A stretch of 64,000 nucleotides of DNA from Isoalcanivorax pacificus W11-5 (GCF_000299335.2 NZ_CP004387.1:2542001-2606000); one strand, 5' to 3'. Numbered from the stretch's first letter, positions 51,662-60,640 are shown. The notes: generated by a model not told the origin, from the sequence alone. Numbers and translations are program-made.

Positions 51662-54600
51662 TTATGATTCCTGGTTCCACAATCCATCTTCATCGTGTCG
51701 CCGAGCTTCATGCTCGTATGATTTGGCAAGGTTCTCTATCATTGCGGCCAGGCTAGGTTTCGATTCTTCCCAGTAAGAAGCAAAGCGCCTGAACTCCCTT
51801 GCCACTTCACGTTCCTGCTTCCCGCCATCGTATGGCATCCGAGAAGTAACTCCTCTGGCGTTGCGCACCCCCGTACAGAAACCTCGCCTGATGTCCTCAC
51901 AATCTTCCTGATCCAGTAATTCGGCAATGACTTCATCTGGCCAGTATTCCTGACCCTTGTTCAGCGGCCAGTCAGATAGCCAGGCGCCCACCGTATAGTC
52001 AGTGGCTGCCTCTCGGTCATTCTGCCTTGCCAATTCACGCACCCTGTTCACCCAAGAGAAAAACTGCTCTCGATCAATGCTTCCATCTTGGTCTCTTCCC
52101 GGAACACCCCGCCCGCCATCAATCAGTGAGCGGGCGGCTCCCGCTGCAAAGCGCAAGTCCTCAGATACTGACTCCGACTCGGCACCACGGGGCCTGAAGC
52201 GAAGGCAGATCAACTCGATAAATGTATCTGGATTACTGAGTATCTCGGCCATCAGATGAGGCGCCCCATACTTGTCACGACTCAGAACTGGGTAGTAAAG
52301 GAATTCCAAGCCCACCAGATCGGATTGGCTAAAATCCGCTTCTGAAAGGGCTTCAAATACACGAGCTATATGCCAGGGCTGCGCAAGACCTACATCAGCC
52401 TCTTGGCCTGAAGCTATCCCCTTTAGCATTTCGGCCAGAAGGTCCCCGGACACATCCCCTGCTCTGCTTCCTAGAGCCTCCAGGGCGGTTCTTGGTCTTT
52501 CAGCGGCCAATAGCTTTTCAATACAGAAAGAAAGATCCGCTTTATCCATTTGATAGTAGAGTGGCCTGACTATCTTCCAAAAATGATCACGAACCTCCGT
52601 CGGCTGATTCTCAACAATGACCCATAATTCCATTGATTGCGGCGCGCTCGCGACAAAGCTGGCTATGGCATTTCCTGGCTCAGCTTTATCTTCAAGCTGC
52701 TCCAGACATTTATGCAGAAAATCGATGAATTTATCTTGTGGCATTGCGTGTAGTAGCCCGCATGTCAACGAGTCTGGCAAAGCCGCATTCTGTAAATTGA
52801 TATACCAGTCGCAAATCCATACTGATAAATCGCCATTATCAAAGGAATCCCTCGCCAGCGCCCAACCAACTAGCCTAGGGTCTCCACACTGCATGGCTAA
52901 TCGCTCTATGCCGTACCAGCCTAGTGTGCTGTAAACTTCATTGACCGCCAAAGAACGCAATGCAGCCCTTGTCTTTTCAGCCTCTTCATAGTTCTCCTCT
53001 TGCCCATCAGGAAGTTCGACCCAGCCATTAGAGAAAATCCAAGCATGCCGGATGACCAAGTCGTCTGGAGTGAGCAGGTCAAACAAAGGCCTAAGAGCAT
53101 CAGCCGAGTAACGATCATGTTTGTTGCCATCTTGATTAAATGAGTTTTCCCAACTCAAAAACTTTCTGGTTGCATTGCGAACAGTTTCCCGATCCTCATC
53201 AAGAAAATCCGTTGCACTGGCAACCAACGCTATGACCTTGTCACGGAAGCTCTCATCTAGATGATCAATTTTCGGAATCAGATCCGCAATACGCCTAGCA
53301 TTGCCCTTTGCTAGCTCAATTAGTACATCGGCTATTGAGAGAAGGAATTGTCTAATTTCTTCATCAGTGACAACATCTCCTGCGCCTGCATCGTCGTCCC
53401 GCCACCGAGGCTTTGCATTTGGCGAAGCGCTATCCTGATGCCCAGGAAGTAACGCCAGCAAAAGATTCCAAGTCGTTTCAGGGTATCTCTCTCGAAGGCT
53501 GGCAATCGTTCTAAGTCGTATCTCTTTCGACGCCGCCGTCTGTGGATACCATGATCGGAAAAGGGAGACCAGCGAGTTGAACGGTGTATTGATCCAATTT
53601 CCCTTGACCTCTACATCGGACATTTCAGCAAAGATGCTCGCAATTCGACCGAGTCTAGTGGGATACCATGCCAGCAACTCCAGCGCCCAAAGCAGCTCGG
53701 CATGCCAACAGCGGCCGAATGCCCCTGAAGATTGTGTTTCAGTTATCAAGCGAGTAACTGGTCTTTCAGGCTGCTGCAGGCTTTTCTGTATTGCGCTTAG
53801 GAACACATCGGGGGCAGCTTCAGAAAATGACCGAAGGAAGCCTGAAACAGAAAGCCAGCGCTCCTCATCAGCATTGGACAGAAGTTGATCAACAAAGCTC
53901 CGCACATGGTTTCCGACAGCAAGGTGGCCAGCGCTATCAGAAAAGTAGCCCAGCTTTGCCATTGATTCCGCCATGGCCTCAAGAATTACGCCCGACTGAT
54001 CTCGAACCTTCCCGTAGACGGAAGCCATCCAGCGTTTTTCATCTTCAAGCTCCAACACTGGATCAGGACTTTGAAACACTGCTGTCGCAACCTGAAAAAA
54101 CCTGTCCAGGAGAGCATCTGTCAACCTGGGAGCCATCAGATGCAGTAACTCCAACGGCGCTTTGGCCTTCCAAATAGAGCCGATTCTTACGACGGGCGCA
54201 TCATCAAGCGCGACCAGCTTTAACAGTTCGTTTTCAATTTTTTCATACGCGCTGTTGGCAATTGTCTCTATGCACGCCTTATCACCATCGGATGCTCCGT
54301 TCCAGGCTCCCGCCAATGTGAGAATGAGCAAGCTCGAAACATCGGCAGCATCAGCCCAATCTGGCCGTTGTATGGCTGGATTCTGTGCATGCCATCTGCG
54401 AAACACTGTCCAGGACCTTCCTAGGGTGCGAGTTAATCTGGAAGCATCAGACGCAGCTATACCCAGTTCAAGCAGAGACTTTTCGAACTCATCAGGTTTT
54501 GGTCGGCGAAGCTCTACGGCATGCTCTCCAGCAGCCCTTGCACCGATTCCTTTAAGGTTGAAGTTCTGATCTCCGAACGCCATAGGCACTATCAAGCTCA

Positions 54601-55420
54601 TTCCATCACGTGGAGCGCGATAATTAGCCAGTCGATTGTCGGCAATCACTACCAACTCTATACCGGGATTGGAGTCCACAAACTGCCAGCCTTCTTCTGA
54701 TGTAATGCAGGCAGCACGCTGGGAGTAGCCCTCTTCAATCAGCAGCCCACAGACGAATGTGACAGCTTCCGATTGGCTGTCAGCCACAACGGGGATCAAG
54801 TTTTTCTTCTGCTGAATAGCGTTCCTGAGGGTGGCTTTTGAATCCTCTCGCCCTGAAAATAGTGCCGTGGGTGTAATGGCAGGATCGGACTGATTGCTCC
54901 AGTGCTCCCAGCGCTTCTCCACCGCCTCTATACCGTAACCAGCAATGCCCAGCTGCATACCCAGCCACAAGGCGGTTGAAGGGGATGTTTCCAGCCAGGC
55001 CTCCAGATCGTCTGCATCCCATACCCAGACGTCAGCCCAGACATTGAGACTTCTCATGCTCTCTTGCCATGCGCTTTTCCCGGGCCAGCGCCGAGACGTC
55101 ACAAACACGAAAGTAGCTTGAGCAGCATCTGCTTTGGATGTCGAATCTAAGCGCTTTTCAAAATCCCTTCCGGCCTTAGCGGCCGAGTCCTTTGAGGTGC
55201 CCAGCTCCCAATAGCTAGCACCACTTGGCACCCAGGGACTTCCTTCAACAGTTTCTACGACGCCATCCCAGCCAGGTGCATTGACCGAGTCGCCTCCTGG
55301 CATCGCGAGTGCAGTGATGCGAGCCGTTGCCGAGATTAGCCGTCTCGCCAGCACAGGAAGCATGCCTTGAGCATTACGCTGATCTGACCACTGTGCGAGA
55401 TGGGTTGCGGTTATTCGCAT
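51662..55420 (-). CDS. 1252-residue putative defence protein: nuclease-like N-terminus, degenerate P-loop, long helical-repeat C-terminus
   Basis: ATG 55420 (MRITATHLAQW) has GAGGAAC upstream. Residues about 1-130 look like a PD-(D/E)xK nuclease: Asp in PGWDGVVE, Glu and Lys in ASYWELGTSKDSAAKAG, then TFVFVTSRRW. Residues about 185-300 resemble an NTPase with a weak Walker A (IPVVADSQSEAV for GxxxxGKT) and a Walker B-like strand IELVVIAD. The remaining 900 residues are helical repeats. This layout, effector nuclease plus STAND-like module plus repeat sensor, is that of Avs-type anti-phage proteins, but the nucleotide site is degenerate and I cannot assign a known family. It is A/T-richer, antisense to the module and flanked by duplicated yqaJ ends. 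Confidence 0.72.
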   Translation of the reverse strand: MRITATHLAQWSDQRNAQGMLPVLARRLISATARITALAMPGGDSVNAPGWDGVVETVEGSPWVPSGASYWELGTSKDSAAKAGRDFEKRLDSTSKADAAQATFVFVTSRRWPGKSAWQESMRSLNVWADVWVWDADDLEAWLETSPSTALWLGMQLGIAGYGIEAVEKRWEHWSNQSDPAITPTALFSGREDSKATLRNAIQQKKNLIPVVADSQSEAVTFVCGLLIEEGYSQRAACITSEEGWQFVDSNPGIELVVIADNRLANYRAPRDGMSLIVPMAFGDQNFNLKGIGARAAGEHAVELRRPKPDEFEKSLLELGIAASDASRLTRTLGRSWTVFRRWHAQNPAIQRPDWADAADVSSLLILTLAGAWNGASDGDKACIETIANSAYEKIENELLKLVALDDAPVVRIGSIWKAKAPLELLHLMAPRLTDALLDRFFQVATAVFQSPDPVLELEDEKRWMASVYGKVRDQSGVILEAMAESMAKLGYFSDSAGHLAVGNHVRSFVDQLLSNADEERWLSVSGFLRSFSEAAPDVFLSAIQKSLQQPERPVTRLITETQSSGAFGRCWHAELLWALELLAWYPTRLGRIASIFAEMSDVEVKGNWINTPFNSLVSLFRSWYPQTAASKEIRLRTIASLRERYPETTWNLLLALLPGHQDSASPNAKPRWRDDDAGAGDVVTDEEIRQFLLSIADVLIELAKGNARRIADLIPKIDHLDESFRDKVIALVASATDFLDEDRETVRNATRKFLSWENSFNQDGNKHDRYSADALRPLFDLLTPDDLVIRHAWIFSNGWVELPDGQEENYEEAEKTRAALRSLAVNEVYSTLGWYGIERLAMQCGDPRLVGWALARDSFDNGDLSVWICDWYINLQNAALPDSLTCGLLHAMPQDKFIDFLHKCLEQLEDKAEPGNAIASFVASAPQSMELWVIVENQPTEVRDHFWKIVRPLYYQMDKADLSFCIEKLLAAERPRTALEALGSRAGDVSGDLLAEMLKGIASGQEADVGLAQPWHIARVFEALSEADFSQSDLVGLEFLYYPVLSRDKYGAPHLMAEILSNPDTFIELICLRFRPRGAESESVSEDLRFAAGAARSLIDGGRGVPGRDQDGSIDREQFFSWVNRVRELARQNDREAATDYTVGAWLSDWPLNKGQEYWPDEVIAELLDQEDCEDIRRGFCTGVRNARGVTSRMPYDGGKQEREVAREFRRFASYWEESKPSLAAMIENLAKSYEHEARRHDEDGLWNQES

Positions 55421-55598
55421 CGAGAGTTCCTCTATGACTATCAGGTGCCAGCTTGACGCTGCAGGCGCGCCCGCCAAGCAAGAGTCTACCTCGCTCTGCC
55501 GACAACTCCAGATTGCTCCTCATAGTCAAACTCAGGTGACGAGCGATATTCACTGCCCCGATCAGGGTCATGAGCCGTATGGACTGGCTCTAGGTTCG

Positions 55599-55788
55599 CA
55601 AGCAGCGCATCCAGCAATCCATGGTCGATGGCAGCAAAGCCCTCCTCCCCTCCGACGAGGTGTCCTGGAAACGCAGCCAGGACAGCACGGTACTGGACAG
55701 CAAGCGACTGCTTCAGGACCAGCCGGATCTGCTCAGCCAGTACGGCATCCCCAAACCCGGTTCGCGCCGCTTTCTGGTGCAGACCTGA
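55599..55788 (+). pseudogene. Orphan second copy of the yqaJ 3' end
   Basis: This 190-base segment reads in the yqaJ frame to a TGA at 55786-55788 and matches 51221-51410. They share CAAGCAGCGCATCCAGCA at the left end, a 69-base identical core (55656-55724 against 51278-51346), and GGTTCGCGCCGCTT near the stop. Elsewhere they differ at many positions, so the copies diverged before they met. It is probably the original end of yqaJ, cut off when the 51411-55598 segment came in. It now has no start and is not translated. Confidence 0.88.
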
Positions 55789-55799
55789 CACCCACGCAT

Positions 55800-55830
55800 A
55801 GCCCTCCCCGGAACGACTCCGGGGAGGGCT
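55800..55830 (+). terminator. Strong hairpin terminator after the yqaJ remnant
   Basis: A perfect 13-bp stem AGCCCTCCCCGGA / TCCGGGGAGGGCT with a five-base loop is followed by ATTTGC. It lies 12 bases after the old yqaJ stop and 18 before the next start. Confidence 0.85.
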
Positions 55831-55847
55831 ATTTGCAGGAGATACCC

Positions 55848-56768
55848 ATGATCAAGAACCTGGCCATTACCCCGCCCATCGTCGGGCGGATCAGCATCGG
55901 CCGCGTGGTCGAGAAGAACGGCAAGCGCCTGCCGGAGAAGGATGATCAGTTCACCCTGACCACCCAGATCCAGACCCGGGACGGCTGGCTGCTTCACCCG
56001 CTGGACGAGCAGCTGCGCAAGGACGCCCCGGGCGGCAAGCTGCGCTCAATCTCGGTACGGATGCTGTTCGACGACCCGGACCTGAACCTCCGGGCCGAAT
56101 ACACCCTGTTCGATCGCCAGAACGGCCGCTCCCTGTGCGTGGGCGACGGCGAGACCTGCCGCCGGCAGACCGAGGAAGGCGTACAGTCCCTGCCCTGCCC
56201 AAGCCCCGACAAGTGCCCGCTGGCCGCCAATGGTGCCTGCAAACCCTACGGGCGCCTGAGCGTGCGCGTCGGTGACGACGAGGACGTGGGGGTGTTCGTA
56301 TTCCGGACCACCGGATACAACAGCATCCGCACACTCGCCGCCCGGCTGCGCTACTACCACGCGTTGTCCGGGGGCGTGCTCGCGGCCTTGCCACTGGCGC
56401 TGAAGCTCCGGGGCAAAAGCACCACCCAGAGCCACCGGGCACCGATCTACTACGTGGACCTGACCACCCGGGACGAGCAGACGCTTGAGGACGCCATCCT
56501 GGGCGCCCGGGCCGTGGCACGGGAGCGCAAGGAACGGGGCATTGATCAGGCGGCTCTGGATGAGGCTGCTCGGGCAGGTTTCGGGCTGGCAGCGTTCGAC
56601 TTCGATGAGGATGAGGGGGTGCAGGTGGTTGAGGAGTTTCTGCCGGAAGGAGCGGCCAACCAGCAGCACCCTGAGGCAGCCTCAAACGAAGGCACTCCCA
56701 ATGGCCTGAAGGCAAAGCTCGATCAGCGTGCCCGCAGCCAGTCAGCTGGAGAAGTCAGCGCTTCTTAG
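55848..56768 (+). CDS. Conserved integrative-element protein with Cys cluster
   Basis: The product is 306 residues, starting MIKNLAITPPIVGRISIGRV. Residues about 95-130 hold a Cys cluster (LCVGDGETCRRQ, LPCPSPDKCPL, GACKPYG) likely to bind zinc or an iron-sulfur cluster. It resembles proteins labelled 'hydrolase or metal-binding protein' that follow yqaJ and DUF932 genes on integrative elements; that is from memory and the activity is unknown. ATG 55848 has CAGGAGA upstream. The upstream open frame runs through the yqaJ remnant in another frame. The gene end overlaps the convergent XRE gene by 14 bases. Confidence 0.8.
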   Translation: MIKNLAITPPIVGRISIGRVVEKNGKRLPEKDDQFTLTTQIQTRDGWLLHPLDEQLRKDAPGGKLRSISVRMLFDDPDLNLRAEYTLFDRQNGRSLCVGDGETCRRQTEEGVQSLPCPSPDKCPLAANGACKPYGRLSVRVGDDEDVGVFVFRTTGYNSIRTLAARLRYYHALSGGVLAALPLALKLRGKSTTQSHRAPIYYVDLTTRDEQTLEDAILGARAVARERKERGIDQAALDEAARAGFGLAAFDFDEDEGVQVVEEFLPEGAANQQHPEAASNEGTPNGLKAKLDQRARSQSAGEVSAS

Positions 56769-56994
56769 CGTCTCGATAGACCCTTTCCGCAGACAGCCAC
56801 AGGTCAGACGGCAGGCAGTCGAGCGCTACCGACAGCTTCCACACTGACTGGACGGATGCGCTCGACACCCCCCGCTCGATACCGGAAACGAAGGAGCGCG
56901 CCAGGCCAGCAGCATCCGCCAGCTCCTCCTGGCTGAGGTCCAGCTCAGTACGGCGAAGCTTCACCGCTCTACCAAACGCAACACCGATATCCAT
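56755..56994 (-). CDS. XRE-family helix-turn-helix regulator
   Basis: The product is 79 residues and almost entirely one HTH_3 domain: RRTELDLSQEELADAAGLARSFVSGIERG. This size is typical of element-borne repressors and of antitoxin-like regulators. It is divergent from the lipoprotein gene at 57194 and convergent with the Cys-rich protein. The intergenic stretch 56995-57193 should hold its operator; I see no clear palindrome there. Confidence 0.9.
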   Translation of the reverse strand: MDIGVAFGRAVKLRRTELDLSQEELADAAGLARSFVSGIERGVSSASVQSVWKLSVALDCLPSDLWLSAERVYRDAKKR

Positions 56995-57193
56995 AGCCGC
57001 AACCCTTCAACGCACGTGCGAGGAAGGGTGGCAAGGTGGATATTGACGCACCACGCACCATACAGGACACTTCGACCTTTATATCAGTCATTAGGAAGAT
57101 AATAGGTGTCGAAAGGTCCTCCAGAGATCCGTGGCAATCAGCGGCTGTCAGCCGCTACACCACCCGACATTCCCGAAAACAAGGAAAAGCATT

Positions 57194-58258
57194 ATGAAAA
57201 GAGCTCCACTACTCCTCTGTGTCACCCTCATCGCCGGCTGCTTCAATTCGGACATCGACTTGATCAAAACAGGCCGCCTCGATTTGAAGCCGGAGTACAC
57301 CGTCGGCGAGGCCTTTGATAATCGCAAGGTTTGCAAAAATACATCTTGGGATGCCTTCAAGGATGAACGTCAGCGCGCCATCGTTGAGTACCGTTGCTAC
57401 TTCAATGGCTACGACACGGTATTTACCAACAAAGCGGCGGCGATTCATGCCGAACTGGAAGAGCTTGACGCCAAGGCAGCCCACAAACGCGAAGCTCTAA
57501 ACGAGAAACTAGCCCAGGCAGAAAAAGAGCTAAGTGATGCCCGCGAGCTTCTTAGCGATCCCAAAACTGTAGCAATGAAGTTAAAGGCCGAATATGACGC
57601 TCGACATGCCAGCTATACAGACTTCCTGAAGAATAATAGGAATCGCGATACGGATGACTTCATCAGTAACGGAATCGAAATTCCCGAATCTCTGGATGAT
57701 CTAGGCATCCCCACGTTACTTACACAGGCGAAGCGACTTCGGGACGGAGGTGACGATTATGGCTATTACGGCGTTTACCAACGGGTCAAATCTTCTTTAA
57801 ACGCACTAATGGTCGATGCACAATCAAGAGTCGCTCACCTAGCCTCCCTCAGAGAAACCGTTGAGGAAGACACAGAAAAGTCACTTCAAGCGAAATATAA
57901 AGCTGCAAAAGATCAGATTGCCTCTATCAAAGGGAAGCTTCAGGCTCTGGATGCAGAGCATGTCGAGTATCAAGAGTACAAGACACAAAAACAGGCGGAA
58001 GCGAAAGAAATTCTTGCAAGTTCTGGAGAAGCACAGGCATACGAATATTACCGTTGGACCATTCTCGATGACGAGTCTTTCATGATCGTCGGAGGCGGCA
58101 TCATGGAGAAACCCCCAGGGCAAGCCGAATTCAGCGACAAGCCCTACGCTTACCCAGCCGATACCGTTGCGCTGGTTTATCAGGACAACGTCACCGGATT
58201 TAGGGAGTACAAGCAAGCCATCGGTGCCAAAGCATGGACGAGGATGCTCGGCTACTGA
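57194..58258 (+). CDS. Putative lipoprotein with long coiled-coil segments
   Basis: The product is 354 residues. The lipoprotein signal is MKRAPLLLCVTLIAGC. Residues about 80-130 and 210-275 are Glu/Lys/Ala-rich heptad-like coils (EELDAKAAHKREALNEKLAQ, KYKAAKDQIASIKGKLQ). The C-terminal 70 residues are globular. I do not recognise the family. ATG 57194 has AAGGAAAAG upstream. The gene is more A/T-rich than its neighbours, so it is probably another acquired cargo gene. Surface exclusion or envelope defence would be possible roles but nothing proves them. Confidence 0.75.
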   Translation: MKRAPLLLCVTLIAGCFNSDIDLIKTGRLDLKPEYTVGEAFDNRKVCKNTSWDAFKDERQRAIVEYRCYFNGYDTVFTNKAAAIHAELEELDAKAAHKREALNEKLAQAEKELSDARELLSDPKTVAMKLKAEYDARHASYTDFLKNNRNRDTDDFISNGIEIPESLDDLGIPTLLTQAKRLRDGGDDYGYYGVYQRVKSSLNALMVDAQSRVAHLASLRETVEEDTEKSLQAKYKAAKDQIASIKGKLQALDAEHVEYQEYKTQKQAEAKEILASSGEAQAYEYYRWTILDDESFMIVGGGIMEKPPGQAEFSDKPYAYPADTVALVYQDNVTGFREYKQAIGAKAWTRMLGY

Positions 58259-58274
58259 AATTCATTCACCCTAT

Positions 58275-58309
58275 CTGTCACAAGCAACTATTATTGTTGC
58301 TTGTGACAG
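58275..58309. terminator. Perfect 14-bp inverted repeat after the lipoprotein gene
   Basis: CTGTCACAAGCAAC and GTTGCTTGTGACAG are separated by TATTATT, 16 bases after the stop. The U-run is missing, but the position supports a terminator; a protein-binding site is the alternative. Confidence 0.6.
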
Positions 58310-58355
58310 CCTCTCCACTGCGTAGAATAGATTTTTTTCTCGCCTGAAATTAATT

Positions 58356-58484
58356 CTACTTCTTTGATGATTTACTAGGCTTCAGTTCTTTTGTGTTTCC
58401 AGGAGTATTTTTATTGTCACGTCGACGTTGGTCAGGCTTTCCTGTTGATTTAGCCTTTGGCTTTGGGCCTGGTTTGAGAGCCAT
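58356..58484 (-). CDS. Small Lys/Arg/Pro-rich protein, 42 residues
   Basis: ATG 58484 is preceded by GGAGAAACTATT. The frame encodes MALKPGPKPKAKSTGKPDQ..., ending in TKELKPSKSSKK. It is strongly basic with no hydrophobic residues after the start, so it is intrinsically disordered and could bind nucleic acid. A well-placed ribosome site and clean stop support it as a gene, but nothing is known of function. The flanks (58310-58355 and 58485-58693) hold no other gene. Confidence 0.5.
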   Translation of the reverse strand: MALKPGPKPKAKSTGKPDQRRRDNKNTPGNTKELKPSKSSKK

Positions 58485-58693
58485 AATAGTTTCTCCTTCA
58501 GCATCTAAGAGCAATCCGTTCACGTATCAATATATTGGTATCGGCACATATACTCAATAGAACAGAATGATCCACTACTGCCCGGATTCCCCTGTAGAGA
58601 GCAACATGTATTCGGGAGAATGAAGCCGGGAGACTGGAGCCTTACCAATCAGGCACGCACCTCTCACTCCTCGCCCTCCAAATAGCTCAATCC

Positions 58694-59290
58694 ATGGATA
58701 CGGGCGGGGACAAACACCTTCATATGGTGCACGCCCGGGAGGACCTGGCCTGCTCCTTTGAGAGCCTGGCGGTGTGCGAGCTGAATACCGAAGTCCTGCG
58801 GCCTATCCTGCAAGCCCGCCGGGAGGGCAAACGGGTGGATATCCAGTACGCCTCCCTGAGCAGCCCAGAACCAGAGTATCGAGTGATCCAGCCCCACACC
58901 GTGGTGCACTCGGCCTACCGTTGGCATGTCCGTGTCTGGTGCGAGAAGAACGGTGAATTCAGGGACTTCGTCCTGAGCAAAATCAGCGAGTCAACCGGCA
59001 TCACCCTGCCGGCAACCCACTGCGCGAATCAGAACGAGGCATGGAATGCCTCGGTCACTCTCACCCTGATTCCCGCCCCCGGGCTATCACGCGCCCAGAA
59101 AGCCGTGATAGCCGGAGATTACGGGCTGAAAAATATGCAGCTGAGCATTCCCACAAGGGGCGCGCTTGTCAGCTATGTGCTGCAGCAGCTCAGGGTGGAT
59201 TCTTCTCCTCGGGAGCGGTCTCCCGAAGCTCAACAGGTGGTGGTCAAGAATCGGGATAAGGTTGCTCGTTGGTTAATCGATGCCGGTTAG
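58694..59290 (+). CDS. WYL-domain protein lacking the N-terminal DNA-binding part
   Basis: The product is 198 residues. The WYL core is recognisable: LQARREGKRVDIQYASLSSPEPEYRVIQPHTVVHSAYRWHVRVW, with RDFVLSKI after it and a WCX-like C-terminus (AVIAGDYGLKNMQLSIPTRGAL). BrxR/CapW-type regulators of defence islands carry a winged helix before WYL; here the frame has no such domain and no ribosome site before ATG 58694. In-frame sequence upstream continues without a start. It is probably a 5'-truncated remnant of a defence-island regulator. Confidence 0.72.
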   Translation: MDTGGDKHLHMVHAREDLACSFESLAVCELNTEVLRPILQARREGKRVDIQYASLSSPEPEYRVIQPHTVVHSAYRWHVRVWCEKNGEFRDFVLSKISESTGITLPATHCANQNEAWNASVTLTLIPAPGLSRAQKAVIAGDYGLKNMQLSIPTRGALVSYVLQQLRVDSSPRERSPEAQQVVVKNRDKVARWLIDAG

Positions 59291-59359
59291 GCAGTTGCTG
59301 AACCTGCCGGCCAGTCGACGAAGAGACGTTGCTACTGGACCCGTACCGCGCAAGGCAAA

Positions 59360-60640
59360 TCAAACCTCACTGATAAATCCCCGGTGCTCGGGCTCTGGCA
59401 GTCGATCCATTTGAAGCATGACCGTGCCGCCCGTAGAGGCGCTTCGGAAATAGGCTGTGCCTGCAGGGCTTTCCGTGGACACCAGATCTACCGGCATGAG
59501 CCCCATCTGGGGCGCTACTCGCCTGGCTTCCTTCGGGTCCATCCGCCGCATGGCGAGGCGAGTGGAGACCATGGCATGCACCTCGCTGCCGAAGTGCGAC
59601 GTCATCTGTGAGGCGAGGATCAGCCCGATGCCATACTTTCGCCCTTCGGTTACCAACACGTTCAGGATGTGCCTGGAGTCCTCAGCGTTGCCACGCCCCA
59701 GGCTCAGTATCTTGGCCTCATCGATAATGATGAAGACGCGGTAACGCTCGGAGTCAGAGCGCGAGTTGACGGGTATCGGACCTGCTGCCCTGCCCGCCTC
59801 AAAGATCATGTCCAGGACAGTCTCTGCCGCCAGCAGCTGCGCGTCACCCCTGAGTCGACTGCAATCCAGGCGCATGTTGTATGCAAGCATGTCCTGCACG
59901 CTCACCGATGTCGGATGGCGAAAGAGGGCATTGCAAGAGAGCGTTTCAACCCTGGCCAGGCATGCGTTCACTGTCTGCCTATCAAACCCCTCCATACCCT
60001 CCTTGCGTTTACTTAGCATCCGCAGATGCTCAGCGATGTCTCCCAGCGAGGGAGAAACAACGCGCCATCCGAGGTAGCGGTCCTCGCAAATGCCAAACTC
60101 CCGGTATACGTCAGTAATGACCCGTCGCAGACACGCTGCCTGCTTATACCCGAGACAACCAGACGCACGACCGACCCTGTCGACTTCCTTGGCGATCTTC
60201 ACCTGCAGTCCCTCTTTGGCAAGCGTTGTTTTGTCTATCGCCAGGGGGTTGAGACCCTGTCCCGTCGCCTGACGCACGTGCGCGTGAAGCGTGTTCTGCC
60301 CCTCGAAAAGGACATCCCCATGGAAATCGATGGTCACTACCGGGATGCCATGGCGCACCAGCGAGCCGCCAATCAGCTTGAGCGCCTCGGTCTTCCCTGA
60401 CCCTGATCCGCCCGTGACCATCATGAACCCGTTGATCTCCTTCCCGGGCTCCCAGCTGCAAGCCACCTCACCGGCCGCCGTTGCTGGGGATCTTCCCAGC
60501 AGCACTCGAATCGGCATCAGCAGGTCACGGTAGCTCTGGTACGCCGGCACGCCTGGTCGGACGCCCTTTCTGGCAAGGAACCGGAGCCACCGGGAGACCG
60601 CTGCCGGCTTGACCTTCTTATTCCTCGCAAGCCAGCGCAT
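59360..60640 (-). CDS. P-loop ATPase (DUF87/TraD-like) of the mobile element
   Basis: The product is 426 residues from ATG 60640. Walker A is VTGGSGSGKTEALKL, Walker B is VFIIIDEAKIL, and a sensor-type segment GIGLILASQMTSHF follows. The family includes conjugative coupling and HerA-like DNA-pumping ATPases. A short basic N-terminus (RNKKVKPAAVSRWLRFLARK) could bind DNA; no membrane helices are seen. It overlaps the alpA-like gene by 23 bases. The genes upstream encode two Gp2/YfjJ-like proteins, so this may be a small replication or transfer module. Confidence 0.85.
   Translation of the reverse strand: MRWLARNKKVKPAAVSRWLRFLARKGVRPGVPAYQSYRDLLMPIRVLLGRSPATAAGEVACSWEPGKEINGFMMVTGGSGSGKTEALKLIGGSLVRHGIPVVTIDFHGDVLFEGQNTLHAHVRQATGQGLNPLAIDKTTLAKEGLQVKIAKEVDRVGRASGCLGYKQAACLRRVITDVYREFGICEDRYLGWRVVSPSLGDIAEHLRMLSKRKEGMEGFDRQTVNACLARVETLSCNALFRHPTSVSVQDMLAYNMRLDCSRLRGDAQLLAAETVLDMIFEAGRAAGPIPVNSRSDSERYRVFIIIDEAKILSLGRGNAEDSRHILNVLVTEGRKYGIGLILASQMTSHFGSEVHAMVSTRLAMRRMDPKEARRVAPQMGLMPVDLVSTESPAGTAYFRSASTGGTVMLQMDRLPEPEHRGFISEV

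Noticed and set aside
55434-55847. Upstream extension of the Cys-rich protein gene
   Set aside because: It passes through the yqaJ remnant in another frame and a terminator hairpin. ATG 55848 has a good ribosome site.
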